Under the pieces are notes generated by a model that was not told where the DNA came from, ran no database searches, and saw nothing but the letters and a program-made list of their open reading frames with translations. DNA of 64,000 nt from Mesorhizobium loti (lineage in GTDB: Bacteria; Pseudomonadota; Alphaproteobacteria; Rhizobiales; Rhizobiaceae): contig NZ_PJRO01000005.1 of the NCBI RefSeq assembly GCF_002858745.1, forward strand, positions 130,865 to 194,864, read 5' to 3'. Both the position numbers and the translations under genes were made by a program. Positions 53,819 through 62,400 of this stretch are shown here, piece after piece. Each line of letters starts with the position of its first letter. Position 1 is the first letter of the stretch.

Positions 53819-54790
53819 TCAGCGTCCTTTCAGCCGAAGGCGCGGATCGAGCGCGGCATAGGCGAGATCGACGCTGAGATTGATGACGACGAAGAGCACC
53901 GAGACCATCATCAGGTAAGCCACCATGACGGGCCGGTCGAGCGAGGCGATGGAATCGATGATCAGCTTGCCGAGGCCCGGCCAGTTGAAGATCGTTTCCG
54001 TCACCAGCGCGAAGGCCAGCGTCGAGCCAAGCTCGAGGCCGAACACCGTGACCAACGGAATCGAGATCAGCTTCAGCACATGTTTGCGCAGGATGATGCG
54101 CTCGGGAATGCCGGCGGCGCGTGCGAACTTGATGGCGTCGGTGGTCATCACCTCGCGGGTGCCGGCGGCGGCGAGCCGGCACATCATCGACATCTTGAAG
54201 AGCGACAGGTTGAGGACGGGCAAAAACAGGTGCTTCCAGCCGTCCAGTGTGAGGAAGGAGAAGGGGACCCCGAACAGGCTGGCCGTCTGGCCGCGTCCGC
54301 CCGCCGGCAGGATGCCGAACTGCACGGCGAAAAGCATGATCAGCATCAGGCCGATCCAGAAGGTCGGCACGGAAAAGCCGAGGATCGAACCCGCCATGAT
54401 GATCCTGGCGGCGAGACTGTTGGGCCGGTAGCCGGCATAGATGCCGAGCGGAACGCCGATGAGGGAAGCGAGGATCACCGCGATCACCGCCAGCTCCAGC
54501 GTTGCGGGCAGGCGCTGCGAGATCAACTCCCCGACCGGCATGTTGAAGACGAAGGAGCGGCCGAAATCGCCGGTCGACATCGAGCCGACAAAGTCGAGAT
54601 ATTGTTTCCACAGCGGCTGGTCGAGGCCGTATTCGGCAATGACCTGCTCGCGGATCGCCTGGGTGGCGTCGGGCGAGATCAGCACGTCGACGGGGTTGCC
54701 GATCACATAGACCCCGGCGAAGACCAGGATCGACATGATGATCAGCACGACGATCGCCTGGCCGAGGCGCTTGAACACGAAGGAGGTCAT
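53819..54790 (-). CDS. gsiC: peptide ABC importer permease, DppB/GsiC-like
   Basis: A 323-residue permease starting MTSFVFKRLGQAIVVLIIMS with six helices and the DppB-type YGLDQPLWKQYLDFVGSM segment. The coupling loop reads FARAAGIPERIILRKHVLKLISIP. It is the first importer gene on this strand. The creatininase-like gene ends 173 bp upstream on the same strand, with an interspersed repeat in the gap. Confidence 0.9.
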   Translation of the reverse strand: MTSFVFKRLGQAIVVLIIMSILVFAGVYVIGNPVDVLISPDATQAIREQVIAEYGLDQPLWKQYLDFVGSMSTGDFGRSFVFNMPVGELISQRLPATLELAVIAVILASLIGVPLGIYAGYRPNSLAARIIMAGSILGFSVPTFWIGLMLIMLFAVQFGILPAGGRGQTASLFGVPFSFLTLDGWKHLFLPVLNLSLFKMSMMCRLAAAGTREVMTTDAIKFARAAGIPERIILRKHVLKLISIPLVTVFGLELGSTLAFALVTETIFNWPGLGKLIIDSIASLDRPVMVAYLMMVSVLFVVINLSVDLAYAALDPRLRLKGR

Positions 54791-54836
54791 GCGGTGACCC
54801 CGAAACGGTACATGCTGTCTGTCATCTGCCCCTCCC

Positions 54837-54928
54837 TAGAGCGTTTCCGCTTTTCACGAAAACGCCCTGACTTTTTGTTTTGTGCAATCCGAACGCAAAA
54901 CCGCTGCGCGCCTTGCTGGAATTGCTCT
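54837..54928 (+). repeat. interspersed intergenic repeat, copy 2
   Basis: It starts AGAGCGTTTCCGCTTTTCAC, contains CTTTTTGTTTTGTGCAATCC and ends GCTGGAATTGCTCT. It lies between the creatininase-like gene and the peptide-importer genes, on the opposite strand sense. See copies at 7354 and 59134. Confidence 0.8.
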
Positions 54929-54963
54929 GAAGAGACCTCCGGCTTTCCGGAAGGCACCCGCCA

Positions 54964-55665
54964 TCAATGCCAGCCGTTGTCGATCTCGTCGCGGGTCTCC
55001 GCGATGGCGACGTCCCAGATCGCGAACATGTCCGCGTCCGGGCGCTGGAACACGCCGTGATAATTGCCTTCGGCGATGCGCTCGCGCTTGCGGCCGGCAT
55101 CGACGCGGCCGGTGGCTGCGAAATCAATGCGGTCTTTCTTGAAGTTCGGCACTGGTGCGCCTTCGAGACGGGTCCAGGGGAAATTCTCCATCCAGCTCGC
55201 ATGGCTGGCGGCCGGGTCGATCTCCATCACCTTGGCCATGGTCTGTGGCGCGCGCCACCAGTCGTGCAGTTTCACGGAAGTGTCGCGATGGCTGTTCATC
55301 CACTCCGACAGCAGCGGGTTGACCGGCGTGTTGCCGCCATGGCCGTTGACGATGAGGATGCGGCGGAAGCCTGAGCGGTAGACGCTGTCGAGCATGTCTT
55401 CGATGACGCTGATGTAGGTGCGCAGTGACAGGGTAATGGTGCCGGGGAAGTCGGCGAAGGCCGAGGCCATGCCATAGGGCAGGCAGGGGAACACAGGCAC
55501 GCCGACCGGCTCTGCGGCTTCCACCGAAATGCGTTCGGCCAGGATCATGTCGGTCGCGAGGCTCAGATAGGCATGCTGCTCGACCGATCCGATCGGCAGG
55601 ACGCAGCGATCGTCGACCCTGGCGCGCTCTTCCACCTGAGCCCAGTGCATGTCCTGAATGCGCAT
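54964..55665 (-). CDS. creatininase-family amidohydrolase
   Basis: A 233-residue protein of the creatininase family. VLPIGSVEQHAYLSLATD carries the Glu, His and Asp metal ligands, though the usual HGPHLP sequence is changed to HAYLSL. NGHGGNTP is the second metal motif. ATG at 55665 has GGAG at good spacing; ATG at 55680 is an alternative. Family members hydrolyse cyclic amides or related bonds. Placed next to a peptide importer and an isoaspartyl peptidase it may process an imported cyclic or modified peptide. It is divergent from the MarR gene. Confidence 0.85.
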   Translation of the reverse strand: MRIQDMHWAQVEERARVDDRCVLPIGSVEQHAYLSLATDMILAERISVEAAEPVGVPVFPCLPYGMASAFADFPGTITLSLRTYISVIEDMLDSVYRSGFRRILIVNGHGGNTPVNPLLSEWMNSHRDTSVKLHDWWRAPQTMAKVMEIDPAASHASWMENFPWTRLEGAPVPNFKKDRIDFAATGRVDAGRKRERIAEGNYHGVFQRPDADMFAIWDVAIAETRDEIDNGWH

Positions 55666-55774
55666 TCCCGAAAACTCCATTTGTTCGCGATGATTGTCCG
55701 CGTTTGGTGCCATGCCCCAGCCCGCCGGGATGCGGCATGGACCGGCAACAAAACTGCGAGATATCTCCAATTAA

Positions 55775-55840
55775 GTTCCATTAGGAACAAAAATATGCAG
55801 TTGACGCAACAAAAATTTCAATTACCGTTCCGTTTGGGAC
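55775..55840. promoter_or_regulatory. paired palindromes, probable MarR operators
   Basis: GTTCC-ATTA-GGAAC (55775-55788) and GTTCC-GTTT-GGGAC (55827-55840) have the same architecture with centres 52 bp apart. They lie between the divergent creatininase-like and MarR genes in an AT-rich stretch. Confidence 0.55.
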
Positions 55841-55870
55841 TAATCTTGGGCAAAGCCAGGGCGGGATTGT

Positions 55871-56440
55871 ATGGATCGATTGCTGAGCACAGCCCTGCAT
55901 GAGGCGCGTGCAGGCCGGGAGACCCCGGGGCCGCTGCATCTGCCGCAGGACGATCCGCTGTTTCCGAAACTGTGGGACAATCCCTGCTGGCTGTCGTTCC
56001 GGCTGAACTTCCTGGCCCTGCAGTTCAACAATCCCGTCTATGGCCGCATCCAGCAGCAGCTTGGCCTGCTGCGTCCGGAATTCGTCGTTTTGTGGTCGCT
56101 CTATCTGGGCGACGGCCTGACGCTGACCGAGGTGGTGCGTTCGTCCAATTTTCCGAAGAACACGCTGAGCCGCGCCGTGAACAAGGTCGCGACGCTTGGC
56201 CTGATCGACCGCGAGATCGACCCGTCCGACCAGCGCCGCGTCACCCTGACCCTGACGGAGAAGGGGCGCGCCGCCGTGGTCTCCGTCAAGGAGCTGATGC
56301 TCGAGCATGAGCGCGCCATGCTCGAATGCCTGTCGCCTGCCGAACGGCTGACCCTGTCGGACCTGCTGACCAAGATGGTCGTCGCTTCAGGCAGCTGGCC
56401 CCGCGATCTCGACATGAATGCCGAGGCGGCCACCGACTGA
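55871..56440 (+). CDS. MarR-family transcriptional regulator
   Basis: A 189-residue regulator. The winged helix is GLTLTEVVRSSNFPKNTLSRAVNKVATLGLIDREIDPSDQRRVTLTLTEKG, preceded by a longer than usual N-terminal arm of about 60 residues. It is followed after 63 bp by the peptide-binding-protein gene on the same strand and is divergent from the creatininase-like gene. It probably regulates both arms of the locus. Confidence 0.88.
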   Translation: MDRLLSTALHEARAGRETPGPLHLPQDDPLFPKLWDNPCWLSFRLNFLALQFNNPVYGRIQQQLGLLRPEFVVLWSLYLGDGLTLTEVVRSSNFPKNTLSRAVNKVATLGLIDREIDPSDQRRVTLTLTEKGRAAVVSVKELMLEHERAMLECLSPAERLTLSDLLTKMVVASGSWPRDLDMNAEAATD

Positions 56441-56503
56441 TCCCCCGCAGGGCCCGGCCCGGCACTCAGCAGCAAAAAGATTCAACAAAATAGAGAGACC
56501 CCA

Positions 56504-58084
56504 ATGAGAACCAGTTCCTTCCTGCGCTCGGCCCTGCTGGCCACGACACTGCTCGTGTCGCTGCCGGTGCTCGCCGCCGACCTGACCATCGCCACCAAGT
56601 CCGGCCCGGCCTCGATGGACCCGCATTTCACGGCCACTTCGGCCAATGCCGAGGCGACCAAGCACGTTTTCGACACGCTGCTGAAGTCCGGCAACAAGCT
56701 GGAGGTCGAGCCCAACCTGGCGGTGAGCTGGAAGCCGGTCGACGACACGACCTGGGAGTTCAAGCTGCGCGAGGGTGTGAAGTTCCATGATGGTTCGGAC
56801 TTCACCGCCGAGGACGTGAAGTTCTCGATCGAGCGCATCCCCAACGTCACCGGACCGAACCCGTCGACCATCTATGTGCGCCGTGTCGCCGGCGTCGAAG
56901 TCGTCGACCCGCTGACGGTGCGCGTCAAGACGCATGGTTCGGCCCCTACCTTGCCCAACGATTTCGTGCGTCTCTTCATCGTGTCGCACAAAGCCGCCGC
57001 GGCCTATTCCACCAAGGAGGCAGCCGCCGAGGGTTTCAATTCGGGCAAGGCCACCATCGGTACCGGTCCGTACAAGTTCGTCAGCTGGGCGCCGACGCAG
57101 GACCTCGTGCTGGAGAAGTTCGACGGCTATTGGGGCGGCGCGCAGCCCTGGGACAAGGTGGTTCGCAAGGAAATCCCGAATGACGCGGCCCGCGTCGCCC
57201 AGCTCAAGGCGGGGCAGGTCGACCTGATCTCCAAGGTCCCGGCGACCGACCTCGCCAATCTTGAGGCCGATACGGCCATCGACGTGGTCAAGGACGAGTC
57301 GGTCTACATTCCTTATCTGGAATTCGACTTCCGCGAGAACTCGCCGATGGTTTGGGACAAATCAGGCAAGAAGCTCGACAAGAACCCCTTCCTCGACCCA
57401 CGCGTGCGTGAGGCTTTCGATCTCGCCATCGACCGCCAGACCATTGCCGATGTCGCGCTGGAGGGCATGGGCGTCGTGCCGACCCAGCTCGTGAGCGCCA
57501 ACATCTTCGGCTACAACAAGGACATCCAGCCGGTCGCCTATGATGTCGACAAGGCGAAGCAGCTGATGACCGAGGCTGGCTTTCCCGACGGCTTCAAGGT
57601 GTCGCTGAACTATGCCAACGACCGTATGCCGACCGAGCTTGGCCCGACGGTGGCGCAGCTTCTGGCCGCGATCAATGTGCAGGCGGATGTGAGTGGCGTT
57701 CCGGCCGCGGTGTTCAATCCGGCCAAGACGCGTGGCGAATATTCGCTTTACATGGCGTCCTGGGGCACGCTGACCGGCGAGGCGAACTATATGCTCTCGT
57801 CGCTGATGCACACCAACGACAAGGAAAAGTCGCTGGGTGCCTTCAACACGCGCGGCTATTCCAACCCTCAGATGGACAAGCTGATCGAGGACGCTGGCGT
57901 CGAGATGGACGAGGCCAAGCGCCGCGACCTGCTCGAAAAGGCGAACCTGCTCGTCGCGACCGATCGACCCGACCTGCCGCTGGCCGTCAATGTCTCGGCC
58001 TGGGGCGTGAAGGCGGACAAGATCACCTATACGCCGCGTTCCGACGAGGACACGCTGGCGATGGACGCCAAGCCGAAGCAGTAA
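56504..58084 (+). CDS. gsiB: peptide ABC importer solute-binding protein, DppA/GsiB-like
   Basis: A 526-residue family 5 solute-binding protein. The signal peptide (MRTSSFLRSALLATTLLVSL, cleaved after VLAA) is followed by LTIATKSGPASMDPHF. Typical parts are WEFKLREGVKFHDGSDFTAEDVKFSIERI and YWGGAQPWDKVV. It binds peptides in the periplasm and delivers them to the GsiCD-like channel encoded on the other strand. A strong terminator follows the stop, which would favour high expression of the binding protein over the downstream peptidase gene. Confidence 0.9.
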   Translation: MRTSSFLRSALLATTLLVSLPVLAADLTIATKSGPASMDPHFTATSANAEATKHVFDTLLKSGNKLEVEPNLAVSWKPVDDTTWEFKLREGVKFHDGSDFTAEDVKFSIERIPNVTGPNPSTIYVRRVAGVEVVDPLTVRVKTHGSAPTLPNDFVRLFIVSHKAAAAYSTKEAAAEGFNSGKATIGTGPYKFVSWAPTQDLVLEKFDGYWGGAQPWDKVVRKEIPNDAARVAQLKAGQVDLISKVPATDLANLEADTAIDVVKDESVYIPYLEFDFRENSPMVWDKSGKKLDKNPFLDPRVREAFDLAIDRQTIADVALEGMGVVPTQLVSANIFGYNKDIQPVAYDVDKAKQLMTEAGFPDGFKVSLNYANDRMPTELGPTVAQLLAAINVQADVSGVPAAVFNPAKTRGEYSLYMASWGTLTGEANYMLSSLMHTNDKEKSLGAFNTRGYSNPQMDKLIEDAGVEMDEAKRRDLLEKANLLVATDRPDLPLAVNVSAWGVKADKITYTPRSDEDTLAMDAKPKQ

Positions 58085-58104
58085 GGTTTCCAGCAACACA
58101 ACAA

Positions 58105-58144
58105 GGGAAGCGGACGCGTTCCAGCACCGCTTCCCTCTCTTTTG
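58105..58144 (+). terminator. intrinsic terminator after the binding-protein gene
   Basis: GGGAAGCGG (58105-58113) pairs with CCGCTTCCC (58127-58135), followed by TCTCTTTT. It ends 12 bp before the peptidase start, so read-through is needed for cotranscription. Confidence 0.75.
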
Positions 58145-58156
58145 AAGGTACGGACG

Positions 58157-59110
58157 ATGACGAAATTCGCATTGGCGATCCATGGCGGTTGCGGGGTCAT
58201 GGCCAAGCTTGATCTCAACGAGGAAGAGTGGATCGCCGCGCGCCGCGATCTCGGGCGTGCGCTGGAAGCCGGCTACGCGGTGCTGCAATCGGGTGGGCGC
58301 GCGCTCGACGCCGTGCAGGCCGCCGTCATCGTCATGGAAGACAGCCCGCATTTCAACGCCGGCCATGGCGCCGCGCTCAACGAGAACGGCGTGCATGAAC
58401 TCGACGCCTCCATCATGGATGGGGGTTCGCTGGCCGCCGGCGCCATCAGCGCCGCCCGCCATGTGCGCAACCCGGTCAAGGCCGCGCGGGCGCTGTTGGA
58501 GCAGGGCGATCCCTTGCTCCTGACCGGTCCCGCCGCCGACAGGTTCGCCGAGGACAAGGGGCTGGCCGTCGAGCCGCAAAGCTATTTCACCACCGAGCGC
58601 CGCCAGGCGGCACTGACCGCGATGAAGGCGCATGCCGTGGCTGGCACCGCCGCCAAGGCCAGCGAATCCGAAAAGCATGGCACGGTCGGCGCGGTCGCGC
58701 TGGACAGCCACGGCGACCTGGCCGCGGCCACCTCGACCGGCGGCTACAACAACAAGCCGGATGGCCGGGTCGGCGACAGCCCGATCATCGGCGCCGGCAC
58801 CTATGCCCGCAACGGCGTCTGCGCCGTTTCCGGCACCGGCAAGGGTGAATACTTCATCCGCCATGTGGCGGCTCACGAGGTCGCTTCCCGCGTCGACTAT
58901 CTCGGTGAAAGCCTGGAAGCGGCGACGCGCAAGGTGATCATGGAAAACCTGAGGCAAGTCGGCGCCGGCCTGGTGGCGGTCGATGCAAACGGCGCCATTG
59001 CGGCGCCCTATAACACCGACGGCATGTTCCGCGGCTGGGTGAGCGACAATGGCGAGTTCTTCGTAGCCTCGCATGCGCAGGTCTATCGGCATCCAGAAGA
59101 TCTGCAGTAG
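58157..59110 (+). CDS. iaaA: isoaspartyl peptidase/L-asparaginase (Ntn-hydrolase), IaaA-like
   Basis: A 317-residue plant-type asparaginase. It begins FALAIHGGCGVM and contains FNAGHGAALNENG, HELDASIMDG and the cleavage site KHGTVGAVALD. Self-cleavage before Thr176 would expose the catalytic threonine. STGGYNNKPDGRVGDSPIIGAGTYA follows. The enzyme hydrolyses beta-aspartyl dipeptides and asparagine. ATG at 58157 has AAGG upstream. In E. coli iaaA precedes the gsi importer genes, so here it most likely acts on imported isoaspartyl or related peptides. Confidence 0.9.
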   Translation: MTKFALAIHGGCGVMAKLDLNEEEWIAARRDLGRALEAGYAVLQSGGRALDAVQAAVIVMEDSPHFNAGHGAALNENGVHELDASIMDGGSLAAGAISAARHVRNPVKAARALLEQGDPLLLTGPAADRFAEDKGLAVEPQSYFTTERRQAALTAMKAHAVAGTAAKASESEKHGTVGAVALDSHGDLAAATSTGGYNNKPDGRVGDSPIIGAGTYARNGVCAVSGTGKGEYFIRHVAAHEVASRVDYLGESLEAATRKVIMENLRQVGAGLVAVDANGAIAAPYNTDGMFRGWVSDNGEFFVASHAQVYRHPEDLQ

Positions 59111-59133
59111 ATCGCAGACGAGTCTCGGCGCCT

Positions 59134-59230
59134 GGAGCGTTTCCGCTTTTCTCTGAATTGCGGAAACGTTCCAATTCTCTTTTACGCAATGCTCGGCGCA
59201 AATCGCTGCGCGCTTTGCTGGAATTGCTCT
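59134..59230 (+). repeat. interspersed intergenic repeat, copy 3
   Basis: It starts GGAGCGTTTCCGCTTTTCTC, has CGGAAACGTTCC, then TTTTACGCAATGCTC and ends GCTGGAATTGCTCT. It follows the peptidase gene. Copies 1 and 2 are at 7354 and 54837. Confidence 0.8.
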
Positions 59231-59440
59231 CCCATGCCGGACGCTGCGTTCGGCTGCAAGGTCGCTTTGGGCTGCCCACCCTGCCGGCAGGGGACATTTA
59301 TTTGCCACTCGGCATGACGTGAGGCTGGGTCTGGATCGCTGCGCCTTCGTTGGGGATCCATTCCGGAACGCCGAAGGGAATGGCGCCCGGCCAAAGCACG
59401 GCCATATGCGATGGCCCTGACCGTGCCGGGCTACGTGCCC
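59231..59440. other. intergenic remainder with one doubtful small frame
   Basis: Together with the repeat this is a 330-bp gap. On the minus strand a 35-codon frame (59404 to 59298, MAVLWPGAIPFGVPEWIPNE at its start) is open, with only a weak CAGGG upstream. It could be a small protein or a fragment. Nothing else stands out. Confidence 0.3.
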
Positions 59441-62400
59441 TTACTTCTTCGCCAGCAGCGCCTTGACCAGCTTTTCGTCGACCGAGCCGGTCGCCGGCAG
59501 ACCGTTGTCGGTCTGGAAGGCCATGATCGCCTTCTTGGTCCGGTCGCCCATGACGCCGTCGGTGCCGCCGGAGTCGTAGCCGTTCTTGACCAGGATGCGC
59601 TGGATGTTCTGCACCGCCTTCTTCATGTCGATGCCGGCGATGGTGGTCGGGGCATCCTGCCAGGCGCTCGGCATGTCGGTGGAGTTGGCTGCCGCGTCGA
59701 GCGGCTTCGGCTTCCACAGATCCGTGGCCTGCTTGGCGCGCTCGAGCTGTTCGGGGCGCAGTGCCTTGGCGATCTCGTCGCGCTTGGCGGCGGCATCCTT
59801 GTCACCCGATTTCGCCACCAGCGCGAACCACTTGTAGGATTCCTCCAGGTTCTGCTGCATGCCGGCGCCCTTGGCGGCCAGGATGCCCAGGTTGAACTGG
59901 CTGTCCTTGACGCCGAGGTCGGCCGCTTGGCTGAACCAGCGGGTCGCCGCGTCATTGTCGGGTGCGCCGTCGGTGCCCATGGCAAACAGCACCGCCAGAT
60001 TGTGCATGGCGCTGGCATTGCCCTTCTCGGCGGCGCGGCGGTACCATTCCTTCGACTTGGCGAGGTCGCGCTCGACGCCGATGCCCTTCTCGTAGAAGTT
60101 GCCGATGCGATATTCGGCCGGCGCGAAGCCGCGTTCTGCCGCCTCGCCATACCATTTGGCGGCGGTAGCCATGTCTTCCCTGACGCCGCGGGCTTCGGCA
60201 TAACGCGAGCCGATTTCGAACAGCGCCTTGGCATCGCCTGATGCGGCGGCATCGCGCAGCGCAACCGGACCGACTGATTGCGGAACTTCGATACCGTTCG
60301 CTGAGGGCCCGCTCGCTGGGGAATTGGCCGAGGCCTCGATCGGCGCGACGGCGCCGGTCTTGTCTTCGGTGGAGACGGCGGACTTCGCCATGCCCGGTAC
60401 GTCGACCGTCGGCATGGTCACTGGCGCTGCAATCAGGGCCGGCGCCGCTGGTGCCGCATCAGCCCTGGCGGGTTCCACGGCCTCCGGCGCAGCGGGTGCG
60501 TCAGCGGTTTGCGGGGCGACCACATCGTCTCTCGACTTCAGCTCGGGGGATTTCGCCTCGAGGGATTCCGCCTGGTCATCGACGCTGCGCACCGGCGGTG
60601 CGTCTGCCGGGATCGGCAGGGCCGGCGCCTCGGCCATCGCCGGCGCCTGCTTGAAAGGCGCCATGGTTGCGACGTCGGTCTTTTCCTCGATTGCCGTCGG
60701 CGCGCTGTCGTTGACCGACACTTGCTCCGGGTCGGACAGGAAGGCCTTGCCGAGCTGGAGGCCGGCGAGCGCCAGCATGATCGCGGCAGCGGCCATCAGG
60801 ATCGGCTTGCGGCGGGCCTTCAAAAGGTTGCCGAGGCCGAACGACTTGACGCCGCCAGCCTTGCCCGACTGGTGCTTGAGTGCTTCCGCCTCGGCTGCGG
60901 CGGCTTGCGCGGCGCGGCGGGCGGCGGCGATGAAGTCGGCCTTCGAGGCGTCGTTCGCATTCTGCTTGGTGGGCTGGCCGCGTTCGTCGCGCACCCGCTT
61001 CATAATGGCGTTGAGGTCCGGCGCGCCCGAGCCGGGCTCGAGCGGGCGGTTGAGCAGTTTCGGTTCCAGCGGCTCGTCGAGATCGACCGTCGGCACATGA
61101 GCACCGTCGGCAAGAGCGGTCGGCTGTGCGGTTTCGTTCTCGCGGCGCATCTTGAAGGCGCGCGCGATGCCGCCGAACATCGACTTGTTCTGGCCGGAGA
61201 TTTCGGAATCCGCGGCGATGGCTTCAGAGCCAAGTGCCGCACGTGCCGCATCGGCTGCCGCCTGCGCCGGCGTGCGTGTCCCGCCGCGCATCGATGGGCC
61301 GTCGGAAAGCGGCAGCGGCTCGTCCATGTCGAGCGCTGGCGCATCCTGCACGGTGATCTTGGGGGCCACCGGTTGCGTGCCGCCGACTTCCAGGGAGCCG
61401 AGGCGGTCGACGATCTTGAGCAGCGTGTCGTGGATGGCTTCGAAAGTCTTGGTGTTGCGCTCGTCGGAACGGCGGGTCAGTCCTTCCAGGGTCTTCAGGT
61501 CGCCGGCCAGCCCGGCAACGGTTGCCGTGTCGCCGGTTGACAGGCCGAGCCCGCGCACGGCGTTTTCCGCTGCCTGTCTCGCCGTCTCCAGGATGGTGTC
61601 GCGGTTGCTCGCGATCGATTCCTCGATCTTCTCGATACGCGGACCGATGTCTTCGAATTCGGGCAGTGGCGCGCCGGGGCGCGACAGGTGCGCCGAAAGA
61701 CCGGAGACCTGTGCTTCCAGGCTGCGCAAGAGGTCGGGATCGATGCCGGCCGACTGCAGCGAGTTCGAATCGAGGCGGCTGGAAATGTCGTCGAGCCGGC
61801 TTTCCAGGCTGCGGATCGCGTCCTGGCCGGCGCTGTCGGTGCCGCGGCTTTCCAGCCGCTGCGCCAGCGCATTGAAGCGCGCATCGATGGCGTCCATGAT
61901 GCCGGAATTGTCGGGCTCTGGCGCACGGCGCTCGAGACGGTCGGTGACGTCGTCCAGCCGGCGCTCGAGGTCGCGGAACAGCATGCTGCCCTGCTGCATC
62001 GTATCTTCCTGGCGGCGTTCGATGATGCCCGACAGCGCTTCGAAGCGCTGTTCCAGCCCGTGGAAGAGATGGTCCATCACTTCGCCGCGCGGGCGCTCGT
62101 CGGCCACTTCTTCGATCTGGCGGGCAAGGGCGGCAATTCGCTGTTCGATGCGCTCGAATGGCGCCGGGTCGAAGGCGCTCGACTGGGCAGCGACGGTGGA
62201 GGCGACGATGGCGCGCGAGATTTCGTCCAGCCGCTCGTCTATCATGCCGTAGACGTCGCCGCCGCGGCGGCCCTGCTGGCTGGCGAAATGGTCGACGGCG
62301 CCGGCCAGCGTGCGCACCTTTTCTTCCAGCGAACGCAGCGACAGCGATTCCGGCAGCTTGTTGACGGCCGCACCGATCTGCTCGAGCCGCTCGGCAAGGG

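Noticed and set aside
57362..59308. A 648-codon minus-strand frame
   Set aside because: It is antisense to the peptide-binding protein and the isoaspartyl peptidase, both with strong family motifs.
59298..59404. A 35-codon minus-strand frame after the repeat
   Set aside because: The peptide looks protein-like, but the ribosome site is weak and there is no recognisable family; kept only as a note in the gap description.
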